A stretch of 64,000 bases of DNA from an uncultured bacterium (GTDB lineage Bacteria > Desulfobacterota > BSN033 > UBA1163). Numbering within the stretch: position 1 is the first letter of the stretch; the number at the start of each line of letters is the position of its first letter. The translations under genes and the position numbers were made by a program. Under the pieces are notes generated by a model. The model was not told the origin of the DNA, did not search any database, and saw only the letters and a list, made by a program, of their open reading frames with translations. The DNA is taken from the NCBI GenBank assembly GCA_938002255.1, contig CALLAL010000019.1:1-64000 (forward strand). Reading direction: 5' to 3'. This document shows positions 7,396 to 15,362 of this stretch, piece after piece.

Positions 7396-8841
7396 TCAGG
7401 GTGATTTTTCATGCTGGTAGTTAAGCGTAACGATTTTAAGCCTTCCCTCCTCTTTGACCAGCACCCAGCGGACCTTTCCCTTAAAAATTTTCTCTTCGCC
7501 TCCCTTCTTTAAAACCTGCTTCACCCGATAACGTGCCTCCACCTCGACCCGATCTGCCTGGATCCGAGTATTCATCCACTCGAGATGATATTGAAGTTGC
7601 TGGCTCTGATTGAAAAAGGTCGAGTAAATCTTTCTGATTTCTTCCAATCCGTTGATCTGATTTTGAATCGCTCTTGAAGAAAAGAGGGAGAGAAACCCAT
7701 CGATATTTTTACGGGCATATTGGTCGATGTAGTTTGAAAAGAACTGTCTCACCTCCTCTTCTCTCGCGACAAGAGTAAGCAGAAGAGAGGAAGCTTCAAC
7801 GGGCTCGGGTTTAGGCTTGGAGAATTGAAGGTTTTCTTGTTGCCTGGTCTGTTCAGGAGTTTTGGAAAGGTCTCTTGGTTTTTCCTCGGGAATCGTTTCG
7901 GGCGATCTCTCTCCTATTTTCGCCGAGGCTTGAACGAATGGAGCCACCCGAGGTAACGTTTCTTTCTTTGGCGTCTCAGCCTGTTTCAATTCTTTCTCCC
8001 TGGGGGTCCCTATGGACATCGGAGACAAAGGGACAGGTTCCATTTTCTCTTCAGCAAGGACCGTCTGGACTTCAACCAGACCCTTTGGAGCATCCTTCTG
8101 GGCTGTTGGAGTTTCTGGAGGGGGGTGGATTTTCTGGGGCACTTGAGCTTCTGGTTGGGGGGTAGGAGGCGTTGTTGCTTCCACTTTCTCGATGTCAGGG
8201 GGTTCCTTGATTTCTGTAACCTCCTTGCCCGGTGGAATTTTTTGAGCAATAGGAGTCTCTTTGATTGCTGGAGAAGGTTGAGGGATTCGAGCAGGTCTTT
8301 CTACCAGGGCTGACGCCTGCGAGAACCTCTCCTCAGACCTGGATGGCTGGGGTGAAGGAAGGACCTCTGCCTTATCCTGTCTAAAAATCTTCTCTTCTCT
8401 GGAAACTCCTTGATCAGACTTTTTGGAAGGAATGGGTGCAGGCTTCTGCTGTGATGGAATTCGTTCGATTGGATAAATGCCATGAGAAGGCGGCGAAGAA
8501 GGAGCGCCAAGCCACCTCACCATCGCCAAACCGAGGAGGATACAGGAGAACGAGATTCCTGCAAAAAGAATAATCTTTCGGGTCTGTGTCTTTTTCTCGG
8601 AGTGTCGTTGCGCCCTCCGGAGACTTCTTCTCTTCACTAATCGTTCAAGGTCGTATTCTAAGCGCGTGGATTGGTCTTTAAGGATCTGATAAGCATCGTT
8701 AATCTCTTTTAATGTTTCTTCTGCACTCTCATTTTTACCCAGGTCAGGATGATAACGCTTGGTCAACTCAACCCAGCGAGCCCGAATCTCTTCTTCAGAG
8801 GCTTCTTCATCAATGCCAAGAATTTTGTAATAGTCTTTCAC
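7396..8841 (-). CDS. membrane-anchored J-domain protein with C-terminal NTF2-like domain
   Basis: About 481 residues from GTG 8841. A J-domain at the N-terminus (KDYYKILGIDEEASEEEIR…) has the HPD motif (residues ~31-33) that stimulates DnaK. One membrane segment follows (~90-111, IILFAGISFSCILLGLAM), then a long proline/lysine/glutamate-rich stretch, then an NTF2-like domain (~357-481). The topology implies a cytoplasmic J-domain and a periplasmic NTF2 domain. The frame stays open to TTG 8928, but that extension (NQKNQRDKKNQINEINQKN) is CTGGT repeat DNA without a ribosome site. GTG 8841 puts V-KDYYKILGI at the usual J-domain start. This fusion is unusual in a polysaccharide locus. Confidence 0.8.
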   Translation of the reverse strand: MKDYYKILGIDEEASEEEIRARWVELTKRYHPDLGKNESAEETLKEINDAYQILKDQSTRLEYDLERLVKRRSLRRAQRHSEKKTQTRKIILFAGISFSCILLGLAMVRWLGAPSSPPSHGIYPIERIPSQQKPAPIPSKKSDQGVSREEKIFRQDKAEVLPSPQPSRSEERFSQASALVERPARIPQPSPAIKETPIAQKIPPGKEVTEIKEPPDIEKVEATTPPTPQPEAQVPQKIHPPPETPTAQKDAPKGLVEVQTVLAEEKMEPVPLSPMSIGTPREKELKQAETPKKETLPRVAPFVQASAKIGERSPETIPEEKPRDLSKTPEQTRQQENLQFSKPKPEPVEASSLLLTLVAREEEVRQFFSNYIDQYARKNIDGFLSLFSSRAIQNQINGLEEIRKIYSTFFNQSQQLQYHLEWMNTRIQADRVEVEARYRVKQVLKKGGEEKIFKGKVRWVLVKEEGRLKIVTLNYQHEKSP

Positions 8842-8845
8842 GTTC

Positions 8846-8920
8846 AGGTCTGTCCGGTTCTTCTGGTTTATCTCATTTATCTGGTTTTTCTTGTCTCTCT
8901 GGTTTTTCTGGTTTAAATAG
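8846..8920. repeat. CTGGT repeat before the J-domain gene
   Basis: About seven CTGGTTTNTCTGGT units with a 9-10 nt period lie directly upstream of the J-domain start. They are open in the J-domain frame, reading Asn/Gln/Lys-rich peptide. Confidence 0.65.
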
Positions 8921-8949
8921 CCAAACAAGACATAAAAAACCCAGAGAGA

Positions 8950-10212
8950 CTAAAAAGACGATTTTTTCTCTTTAAGAGAGAGGTTATCCACCCAGACCGT
9001 TCCGGAGATAAAACGGTCAAATTTCTCGGTCTTCTCTCGCCGAAATCGAACCAGTCCTCCCTTGATGTCGGAGGGCGTTCGGAAAGAGAGGCTCACTTCT
9101 TTCCATTCCTGATCTCCGATCAAGGGCTCTGATGCTTTATAAAAAGAGGCTCCCACCCCTATAATCTCAACCTTCACACCGCTCTTTGTTGTCACTGCTT
9201 TCGCTTTGACCTGAGCCCGGAGGGTGTAGTCGGTATCGGGTCTTAAAGCCACAACCTGACTGACATGGTGGAAATCGACATTTTCTTTTCCATCAAATTG
9301 AATCCTTAACGAACGTCTTCCCTCAATGGCATGGGTTGGATCGATCAAAATTTCAGCCCCTGCAACTTTTCCGATCTTCCAGTCAAATCCCCCGCCAAGA
9401 AAGCCTTCCTTTTCAAAACCTCCATTGGTAATCAGTTCTCCCTCCTGAGGTGAAGGATGCCCTTGTTCGAGAAATCTTGTTTGCCAGATGGTGAAGGCCT
9501 CCCCGATTTCTTTCTCCCGGATGAGAAACTCGATATGCTGAAGTATTTCGCTCCGATTTGGCTGAAAACCGAGTTGAACGCTCTTCTTCCAGACATTCTG
9601 AGCAGACTTTTTATCTCCGATCTCATAAAGGTAGAGGAGAAATTGATGAAAGGAGAACCAGTCTTTGGGGACGACCTTTTCGACAATAAAGTTCGAATCG
9701 GAGAATGCCCTTCTGAGGACATCGTAGACGAGATACCCCTGATTCGGGTAATGGGCAAGGAGATAAGAGAAATGGGGAAGGGCTTCCTCCACGCTTCCAT
9801 GTTGCAGGAGAAGATTGGCACTCACCCACCGTCCCTGATAACCTGTGGGAAAGACCTGAATGGCCCTCTTCAAAGCCTGCTTCGAAGCCTCTGTGGTACC
9901 ATTACGAAAGAGAAGTTTTGCCAGGTGGAGCCAGTACTGTTGCTCCAATGGATTCCATTCGATCGCCTGTTTTAAATACCGGACCGATTTCTGAAGGTCA
10001 GCCTTATGGATCTCCCATTCATAGAGAAGGGCCAAACGATAGTATGGATCGGGGTTAGAGGGAGTGAGGCGGATCACCCGCTCAAAATCATCTCGCGAAG
10101 ATTCCGGAGGATTAAGCAAAACCCCTTTCCAGAGGGAAAGGACGAAGTATCCTACGAGAAGAGAAAGGATCAGGATGAAGCCCGGGATCAGGCGTTTTTT
10201 CATAAGGGACAA
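8950..10212 (-). CDS. TPR protein with C-terminal carbohydrate-binding-like domain
   Basis: 420 residues. An N-terminal membrane anchor (IPGFILILSLLVGYFVLSLW) is followed by TPR-type helices (~35-235): FERVIRLTPSNPDPYYRLAL, YLKQAIEWNPLEQQYWLHLA, ALKRAIQVFP. From ~265 comes a beta-sandwich segment: LITNGGFEKEGF, then AIEGRRSLRIQFDG, then VVALRPDTDYTLRAQVKA and VWVDNLSLKEK. The NGGFE…G-W/F-DN-SL pattern is typical of CBM4/9-like sandwiches. Such proteins occur in polysaccharide/exosortase loci as assembly scaffolds. It sits between the tyrosine kinase and the J-domain gene with short gaps (9 and ~108 nt). Confidence 0.75.
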   Translation of the reverse strand: MSLMKKRLIPGFILILSLLVGYFVLSLWKGVLLNPPESSRDDFERVIRLTPSNPDPYYRLALLYEWEIHKADLQKSVRYLKQAIEWNPLEQQYWLHLAKLLFRNGTTEASKQALKRAIQVFPTGYQGRWVSANLLLQHGSVEEALPHFSYLLAHYPNQGYLVYDVLRRAFSDSNFIVEKVVPKDWFSFHQFLLYLYEIGDKKSAQNVWKKSVQLGFQPNRSEILQHIEFLIREKEIGEAFTIWQTRFLEQGHPSPQEGELITNGGFEKEGFLGGGFDWKIGKVAGAEILIDPTHAIEGRRSLRIQFDGKENVDFHHVSQVVALRPDTDYTLRAQVKAKAVTTKSGVKVEIIGVGASFYKASEPLIGDQEWKEVSLSFRTPSDIKGGLVRFRREKTEKFDRFISGTVWVDNLSLKEKKSSF

Positions 10213-10221
10213 CCCAGTGCT

Positions 10222-12522
10222 CTATGCCGAAGTCGATTCCTCTTCAGATAGATAGGGAAGTTTTTTCTTCTCTTTTCCTTCTTTTCCGTAATAGTAATGG
10301 TACCGGTAATAGTAGTAACCGTACTCGCTTCGTTCAATGTTGACCCGGTTGATCACCACTCCCAGGATTTTGGCATTGACCTGAAGAAGCAGGTCTTTTG
10401 CCCTCTGGAGGGTTTCCCGGGGCGTCTTTCCTCCCACAGCAACCAAGATCAAGCCATCCACCGAAGTGGAGAGGACCGCTGTATCGGCAAAGCCGAGGAC
10501 AGGCGGAGAGTCAAAGACGATATGGTTAAACCGTTCTCCAAGACTCTGAACCATCTCTTTAAACAGATTGGAACTGATCAGCTCAGAGGGATTAGGAGGA
10601 ATGGGACCGGAGGGGATGTAGAAGAGATTCGGAATCTCTGTGGCTTTGATAATCGCCTCCAGTCCGGTATTTCCGGAAAGAAAATTGGAGAGACCAACTC
10701 CATTTTCTTCACTAAAGACTCTGTGAATGCGGGGTTTTCTGAGATCAGCATCTATCAGGACCACGCTCGCACCGGTCTGAGAGAGAGCAATGGCCGTATT
10801 GATCGCCGTTGTGGTCTTTCCCTCGGCAGGATTGGGACTGGTGATGGCAATCCGTTTGGGAGGCCTTTCAGAAAAAGAGAGAAGGATCGATGTTCGGATA
10901 TTCCGATAGGCTTCAGAGAGCATCGATTTGGGGTGACGGTGGGTGATGAGTTCGATCGGATAGGTCTGCCCTTTCTCCAATCTCTTTCGCCGATATTGAG
11001 AGATCTCAGGTACCATCCCGAAGGAAGGAAGCCGGATGAGTTGTTCCACATCTTCCGGAGTCTTGACTGTGTTATCAAGATATTCAAAGAAGAAGGCCAG
11101 ACCCACACCAAGGAAGAGACCCACAACCACCGATAGGATGAGATTGAGCTCCTTGTTGGGCTTGAACGGCTTGATGGGCCGCTCTGCCTGATCCACTACC
11201 TGAATGTTGCTTGCCATGATTCCAGCAGAGACACCCGCCTCTTTCATCCGCTGAAGGAGGCCTCGATAGAGTTCTTTGTTGGTATCGGCTTCCCGTTTAA
11301 GAATATTGTACTGGATTGCCTTCTCTTTCATCTCCATAACCCTACGTTTCTGGGCTTCAAAGCTCTCCCGAAGCAGTTTCTCCCTTCGAAGACTCGACTC
11401 ATACTCATTCTGGATCCCTGTGACGATGCGTTGAATCTCTCCATCGAGCCGATCCCGAATCGTTTTAATCTGGGTTCGCAGTCTGACCATCTCGGGATGT
11501 TCCGGTTTGAATGTTTCTGACAGTTTCATGTACTGGCCTTCAAGCTGGATGAGAGCCTGTTTTAAATCCATCACCAATTTGTTTTCGAGGATAGAGGGAA
11601 GGGAATCGCCATAAGCCCCTTTGGTCTGCCGATAGAGCGCCTCCTTTCCCATCCGCTCAGCTTCGGCTTTGGTCAACGCCTCATTCAGTTCATTGAGACG
11701 TTGAATGACGACATTCTCCTTCTCTTCAAGAGAGATGATGTCATGTCTGGATCCAAACGCCTGGAGCGCCTCATCTGCCCGTTCCACCTTAGCTTTCAAA
11801 TCTTCCAACTGTTTGGTCAGCCATTCTTTGGCTTGCTCTGTGGCATAGAAACGGGTTTCAAGGTTCTGCTGGATGTAAGCCTTGGCCAGCGCATTGGCTA
11901 CCTGCGCAGAAAGATCAGGATCATTGGAGTCAAAATGTATTTTTACCAGACGGGAGTTGCGGATGGGTTCGACTTTCAACTGTTTGAGGAACCGATTGAT
12001 AAAGAGGGACTCCTTTTCCGTTTCGTCAGGCTCCTTCTCCACAGCAGACTTCCAGAAGGAGGAGATTGAGTTGAGGAGATTTGATTTCCAGGTTTGAAAA
12101 GCCGTCTCCTTTTCAGGTTGAAATTGGGGGTGTTCCTGAAGCTTGAGGGAATGGATCACCCTTCGAGCCAGCGTCCGGCTCTCGAGGATTTTATACTGGG
12201 TTTGGTAATAATCCATATCCATCGTATTCACGGCGAGGATCTCTTTGAAGTCAACAATCTGTGGGTTCTCTTTGTTGATCTGGAGCGTGGTCGTGCCCCG
12301 GTAGATGGGTTTCATGGTGAAGGTAAAAACCAGGGTGGTCAGGACAACGATGAGAAAGAAAGCCAGGACTGTCCATCTCCTCTTCAGGATAACCCGTCCA
12401 TAGTCCCTCAGGTGGATTTCTTTCTCTTCTTGAGGGTAAAACGATCCATAACCCGGGGGGGGCTGGGGAGCATTGTATCGATCATTGTATCGATCAGGAT
12501 AGTTCCAGTTGATCTCGTTCAT
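10222..12522 (-). CDS. polysaccharide co-polymerase with BY-kinase (Wzc-type tyrosine autokinase)
   Basis: 766 residues. The Wzz-type N-terminus has membrane segment 1 (~45-70, WTVLAFFLIVVLTTLVFTF), a large coiled-coil periplasmic part (~190-430) and segment 2 (~455-480, LNLILSVVVGLFLGVG). The cytoplasmic kinase has Walker A NPAEGKTTT, Walker A' VVLIDADLRKP and Walker B HIVFDSPPV. The tail YGYYYYRYHYYY has nine tyrosines in twelve residues and is the autophosphorylation cluster. It controls chain length and drives export with Wza. The PHP phosphatase at 5650 is the expected counterpart. Confidence 0.93.
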   Translation of the reverse strand: MNEINWNYPDRYNDRYNAPQPPPGYGSFYPQEEKEIHLRDYGRVILKRRWTVLAFFLIVVLTTLVFTFTMKPIYRGTTTLQINKENPQIVDFKEILAVNTMDMDYYQTQYKILESRTLARRVIHSLKLQEHPQFQPEKETAFQTWKSNLLNSISSFWKSAVEKEPDETEKESLFINRFLKQLKVEPIRNSRLVKIHFDSNDPDLSAQVANALAKAYIQQNLETRFYATEQAKEWLTKQLEDLKAKVERADEALQAFGSRHDIISLEEKENVVIQRLNELNEALTKAEAERMGKEALYRQTKGAYGDSLPSILENKLVMDLKQALIQLEGQYMKLSETFKPEHPEMVRLRTQIKTIRDRLDGEIQRIVTGIQNEYESSLRREKLLRESFEAQKRRVMEMKEKAIQYNILKREADTNKELYRGLLQRMKEAGVSAGIMASNIQVVDQAERPIKPFKPNKELNLILSVVVGLFLGVGLAFFFEYLDNTVKTPEDVEQLIRLPSFGMVPEISQYRRKRLEKGQTYPIELITHRHPKSMLSEAYRNIRTSILLSFSERPPKRIAITSPNPAEGKTTTAINTAIALSQTGASVVLIDADLRKPRIHRVFSEENGVGLSNFLSGNTGLEAIIKATEIPNLFYIPSGPIPPNPSELISSNLFKEMVQSLGERFNHIVFDSPPVLGFADTAVLSTSVDGLILVAVGGKTPRETLQRAKDLLLQVNAKILGVVINRVNIERSEYGYYYYRYHYYYGKEGKEKKKLPYLSEEESTSA

Positions 12523-12536
12523 TGGTGTCCTCGCAT

Positions 12537-13592
12537 CTATAAGGAGCCCAGAGAAAATCCAAGCCCGAAGATTCCCCTGAAAGTATCGCGAAATTCCACG
12601 AGAAAGGTCTTCATGCCGCTTTTGGGAACGATGACGATGTCGTTCTCTACCAGCAGGACGTCATCGGCCAAGCCTTTTTGAATTGCATCGATATTTACCG
12701 TGATGAGGTCTCTCTGATTCTTATTTTCCGATTGACGGAAAATGCTCACCCGGGTGGCATCGGCTGTAAGCTTCAAACCCTCTGCCATGACAATGGCCTG
12801 GCTTGCAGTCATTTTTTTACCTTTGAGTAGGAACCCTCCAGGTTTGACGACCTCGCCTCCCACAAAGATCTTTCCCGAAACCGGAACATTGATCACGTCT
12901 CCATGGGTGACTGAAAGATTGATCCCGGAATTGCCCCGTATCAGGAGCTCTTCGAGGTCGATCACGAGGGTTTCAGGGAGAAGACCCGAGACTTCGACTG
13001 AATCTTTTCCGATCAAGGGCGGGGAGCGAATCAGAAAGAGCGTCTGACCGGCATCCTCCTTGAGCCCTCCGGCCATCCCAAGCATATCGAGGATTGTCCT
13101 CTGTCCGGTGATGTCAAAGACGCCGGGCTTTTCCACAGCCCCCATCACCGCGATCCGTTGATTTCGATACTCCTTGATGAAGACATTTACATTTGGATTT
13201 TGTAAATATTTTTCTGCTAAAAGTTCCCGTAGTTCTCTCTCCAGATCCCCTGCGGTCAGCCCCTTCACCCTCAAGGTTCCAATAAGAGGGAGGGTGATCT
13301 GTCCCTGGGAGCTCACCCTCACTGTCTTATTAAGCTTCTCATCCTCAAAGACAGAAATCTCGAGAAGGTCTTCTGGACCGATTCGATAATCCTCATAAGG
13401 ATCTCTTTTCACAGAGAGCGCACTCATCAGAATCTTCTGGTTCATTAATTGGATCTGCCTTGAAGAATCTGATTCTTGGAGAAAAGAAGGGAGACGAGTG
13501 ACCTCTTCACGTTTTGCAGGTTGAGGAGTGGTACAAGAGACAAGGAAAAGAAGCAAAAGGAGAGAGAATAATCTGTATTTCAGAATGATCAT
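12537..13592 (-). CDS. outer-membrane polysaccharide export lipoprotein, Wza-type
   Basis: 351 residues with a lipoprotein signal (LLLLFLVSC, lipid Cys20). The poly-export domain (~65-150) reads DYRIGPEDLLEISVFEDEKL, SSQGQITLPLIGTLRVKGLT and NPNVNVFIKEYRNQRI, and is followed by SLBB domains (VMGAVEKPGVFDI; IFVGGEVVKPGGFLL). Wza-type proteins form the octameric outer-membrane channel for capsule/EPS. It is 14 nt upstream of the kinase gene. A terminator-like hairpin at 13605-13644 ends 12 nt before its start codon, so expression probably needs read-through or antitermination. Confidence 0.92.
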   Translation of the reverse strand: MIILKYRLFSLLLLLFLVSCTTPQPAKREEVTRLPSFLQESDSSRQIQLMNQKILMSALSVKRDPYEDYRIGPEDLLEISVFEDEKLNKTVRVSSQGQITLPLIGTLRVKGLTAGDLERELRELLAEKYLQNPNVNVFIKEYRNQRIAVMGAVEKPGVFDITGQRTILDMLGMAGGLKEDAGQTLFLIRSPPLIGKDSVEVSGLLPETLVIDLEELLIRGNSGINLSVTHGDVINVPVSGKIFVGGEVVKPGGFLLKGKKMTASQAIVMAEGLKLTADATRVSIFRQSENKNQRDLITVNIDAIQKGLADDVLLVENDIVIVPKSGMKTFLVEFRDTFRGIFGLGFSLGSL

Positions 13593-13604
13593 AGCTTTTC
13601 CCTT

Positions 13605-13644
13605 AAAAAAAAACCCAGTCAGAAACAGAGTGAATCAACTGGGT
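13605..13644 (-). terminator. intrinsic terminator/attenuator between fecR-like gene and wza
   Basis: On the minus strand ACCCAGT pairs with ACTGGGT around an 18-nt loop and is followed directly by nine T. It lies only 12 nt before the wza ATG, so a promoter cannot easily fit between them. This makes it an attenuator inside the operon and a plausible target for the NusG-like protein at 3735. Confidence 0.65.
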
Positions 13645-13727
13645 CTTTCTCTTGGTCAAACTAATCTATCAATTTTTACTAATGAAGAGGTTTCAGAATA
13701 TTTTATCGTAGAATCCCAAAAGTTTAC

Positions 13728-14522
13728 CTATGGACAAATGGGAATCCCGTCTCCTCCATCACCCCCTCCACCAGCGGCAATGGCTACTCCTGCAATGACA
13801 GCAGCCCCGGCAATAATTCCTACCCATCCCCAGGTTGAGATTCCCAAAAAGGCTCCCTTGGTCTCGGTGGTGGTTGACGTCTCTCCAGCCTGAGCAACCA
13901 TCACCCTCTGGGGACCTGTGACGGTTATAGAAGGCAGGGTGACAGAGTCATTTTTGGGAATGGCAGCCAGAAGAGAATGATCAGGGCCTAATACCTGAAC
14001 CTTTCCCTCAAGGGTTTTGACCGTCACTGAGCCATTGGCATGGATAGACACAGTTCCAGAAACGAGGGAATCTGTTGAAGGAAAGGATGAACTTCCCTGC
14101 GACGCCTGCAGTATCCGTGCCCTGGTAATTGAGAGGTTTCCAATCCTTAAGGTCAGATCGGATGTAACAGGGAGCGAAAATCGGAGGCTTCCCTGGGTCA
14201 AGGTCAATTTACCTTCTGAATCAAATGAGAAGAGGCTCCCGGAATGGACTTCAACCTTTCCGTTGTCAGGCAGGCGGACAATCGCCTGACCTTTTTCAGT
14301 CTTCACCCGGGTCCCTTTAAAAAGCGGAAAATGGGAGGATTCAACATTCTTCCAAATATTCTCTCTAACTTCAAACTTCACGTCCCCTCTTGAGATCATC
14401 TCAGCGAGAGGTCTTTCGGTTTCTCTTGCTTCCAATCCCATTCTCGAAAAACCATTCATTAATAGGAGAAAAGAGAAGCAGAGAAAATAGATAAACCCTT
14501 TATAAAACATCCCCTTTTTCAT
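13728..14522 (-). CDS. FecR-domain exported protein
   Basis: 264 residues: signal peptide (GFIYFLCFSFLLLMNGFS), then a FecR-like beta domain: FPLFKGTRVKTEKGQAIVRL, DNGKVEVHSGSLFSFDSEGK and LTQGSLRFSLPV. FecR-type domains act as periplasmic anchors or signal sensors and are common in EPS loci. The C-terminus has a hydrophobic segment (GWVGIIAGAAVIAGVAIAA), then a glycine run and ICP. First gene of the minus-strand cluster, with a promoter at 14575-14602. The exact partner is unknown. Confidence 0.8.
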   Translation of the reverse strand: MKKGMFYKGFIYFLCFSFLLLMNGFSRMGLEARETERPLAEMISRGDVKFEVRENIWKNVESSHFPLFKGTRVKTEKGQAIVRLPDNGKVEVHSGSLFSFDSEGKLTLTQGSLRFSLPVTSDLTLRIGNLSITRARILQASQGSSSFPSTDSLVSGTVSIHANGSVTVKTLEGKVQVLGPDHSLLAAIPKNDSVTLPSITVTGPQRVMVAQAGETSTTTETKGAFLGISTWGWVGIIAGAAVIAGVAIAAGGGGDGGDGIPICP

Positions 14523-14574
14523 TCAACCCCCTCCTTTCCCAGATTTTTTTTGGATTTAAAAATATGCATGTTAA

Positions 14575-14602
14575 ATAAAACATAACTAAAAAAAAATGTC
14601 AA
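14575..14602 (-). promoter_or_regulatory. sigma-70-type promoter of the polysaccharide operon
   Basis: Minus strand TTGACA (14597-14602), 16-nt spacer, TTTTAT (14575-14580), about 50 nt before the fecR-like start. The -35 box is 6 nt from the target duplication of MITE copy 1. Confidence 0.5.
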
Positions 14603-14616
14603 GTCTTTTTTTTGAC

Positions 14617-14850
14617 GTAACCCCTCAGTTAAAGAAATAAAAAAGGGTTGGGAGGTTGCTTCAGAAAAACCTTGAAGCGAAACCTCTGTTCGTCAAAACG
14701 ACCCAATCTGATTCAAAAAAATCCAATTCAAAGGGCATGAGGGCCCGATGAGGGTAACCTTTTATAACCGCTATTCAAGGTTTTGGAGAAGGAACGTTCC
14801 AACCCTTTTAAACCGATTAAACCGAAAACACCACATAACTGAGGGATTAC
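14617..14850 (+). mobile_element. MITE-like element, copy 1
   Basis: 234 bp with 15-bp terminal inverted repeats, GTAACCCCTCAGTTA left and the complement of GTAATCCCTCAGTTA right (one mismatch). It is flanked by TTTTTGAC (14609-14616) and TTTTTAAC (14851-14858), an 8-bp target duplication with one difference. Inside are further complementary arms: AAAAGGGTTGG with CCAACCCTTTT and AAAACCTTGAA with TTCAAGGTTTT. The element could therefore fold into one long nested hairpin. No open frame. Copies 2 and 3 are at 19685 and 48000. GTAA ends plus 8-bp duplications recall IS66-type elements, so an IS66-family transposase may have moved it (inference). Confidence 0.85.
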
Positions 14851-14903
14851 TTTTTAACCCAACCTCCAACTTTTGAGGGATGACTTTCAAAAAAATTTTT
14901 CCC

Positions 14904-14931
14904 TTGATTTTTTATATTCATCATGTATAAT
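14904..14931 (+). promoter_or_regulatory. promoter of the HU gene
   Basis: TTGATT (14904-14909), 16-nt spacer and a perfect TATAAT (14926-14931). A start near 14938 leaves a short leader containing the GAGGAGGG ribosome site (14950-14957). Confidence 0.75.
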
Positions 14932-14964
14932 TCTCGCAAATCTTTTTTTGAGGAGGGCCACTAT

Positions 14965-15267
14965 ATGGCTGGAAAGAAAATGCTTACGAAGTCGCAGATT
15001 GTCTCTCATGTTGCAAACAAGTTTGATCTCTCCAAGAAGGTTGCCGGAGCTATCATCGATGAGATGGCTGCTCTGGCCGTCACGGAAACGAAGAAGGCAG
15101 GGGCCTTCACCTTTCCCGGAATCGGAAAACTCGTCCTGGTCAAACGGAAAGCCCGAGTGGGGAGAAACCCTGCTACGGGTGAGCCGATTAAAATTCCTGC
15201 AAAGACCGTTGTGAAGATGAGAATCGCAAAGGCTTGCAAGGATGCCATCGTCCCACCCAAAAAGTAA
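14965..15267 (+). CDS. HU-family DNA-binding protein
   Basis: 100 residues starting MAGKKMLTKSQIVSHVANK. The HU/IHF core is recognisable: KKVAGAIIDEMAALAVTETK, FTFPGIGKLVLVKRKARVGR and the arm NPATGEPIKIPAKTVVKM. The K-ARxGRNPxTGE-IxIPA-xV arm inserts into the DNA minor groove to bend it. ATG 14965 is chosen over the upstream ATG at 14923 because it follows GAGGAGGG at the right distance and gives the family's normal N-terminus. Single gene with its own promoter and a shared bidirectional terminator (15301-15347). Confidence 0.92.
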   Translation: MAGKKMLTKSQIVSHVANKFDLSKKVAGAIIDEMAALAVTETKKAGAFTFPGIGKLVLVKRKARVGRNPATGEPIKIPAKTVVKMRIAKACKDAIVPPKK

Positions 15268-15300
15268 TAACCGATTTCCCATCTTCATTTTCGATCTCAG

Positions 15301-15347
15301 AAAAGGCAGAAACCCCGTCCTCATATGGGAAGGGGGATCTGCCTTTT
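15301..15347. terminator. bidirectional terminator between HU and the cyclodeaminase gene
   Basis: AAAAGGCAGA (15301-15310) pairs perfectly with TCTGCCTTTT (15338-15347), with extra C/G pairing in the loop (CCCC with GGGG). The arms themselves supply the A and T runs on both strands. It lies between convergent genes. Confidence 0.8.
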
Positions 15348-15362
15348 AAGATCCTGTTTTGT

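Noticed and set aside
8842-8928. TTG start extending the J-domain protein
   Set aside because: No ribosome site, and the added 29 residues are repeat DNA; GTG 8841 gives the normal J-domain start. Kept only as a possibility.
10297-11136. 279-codon plus-strand frame inside the tyrosine kinase gene
   Set aside because: Antisense shadow of a well-supported kinase gene whose Walker motifs are intact on the minus strand.
14617-14850. Possible CRISPR or phage att site
   Set aside because: Only one unit per locus, with inverted ends and 8-bp duplications; fits a MITE instead.
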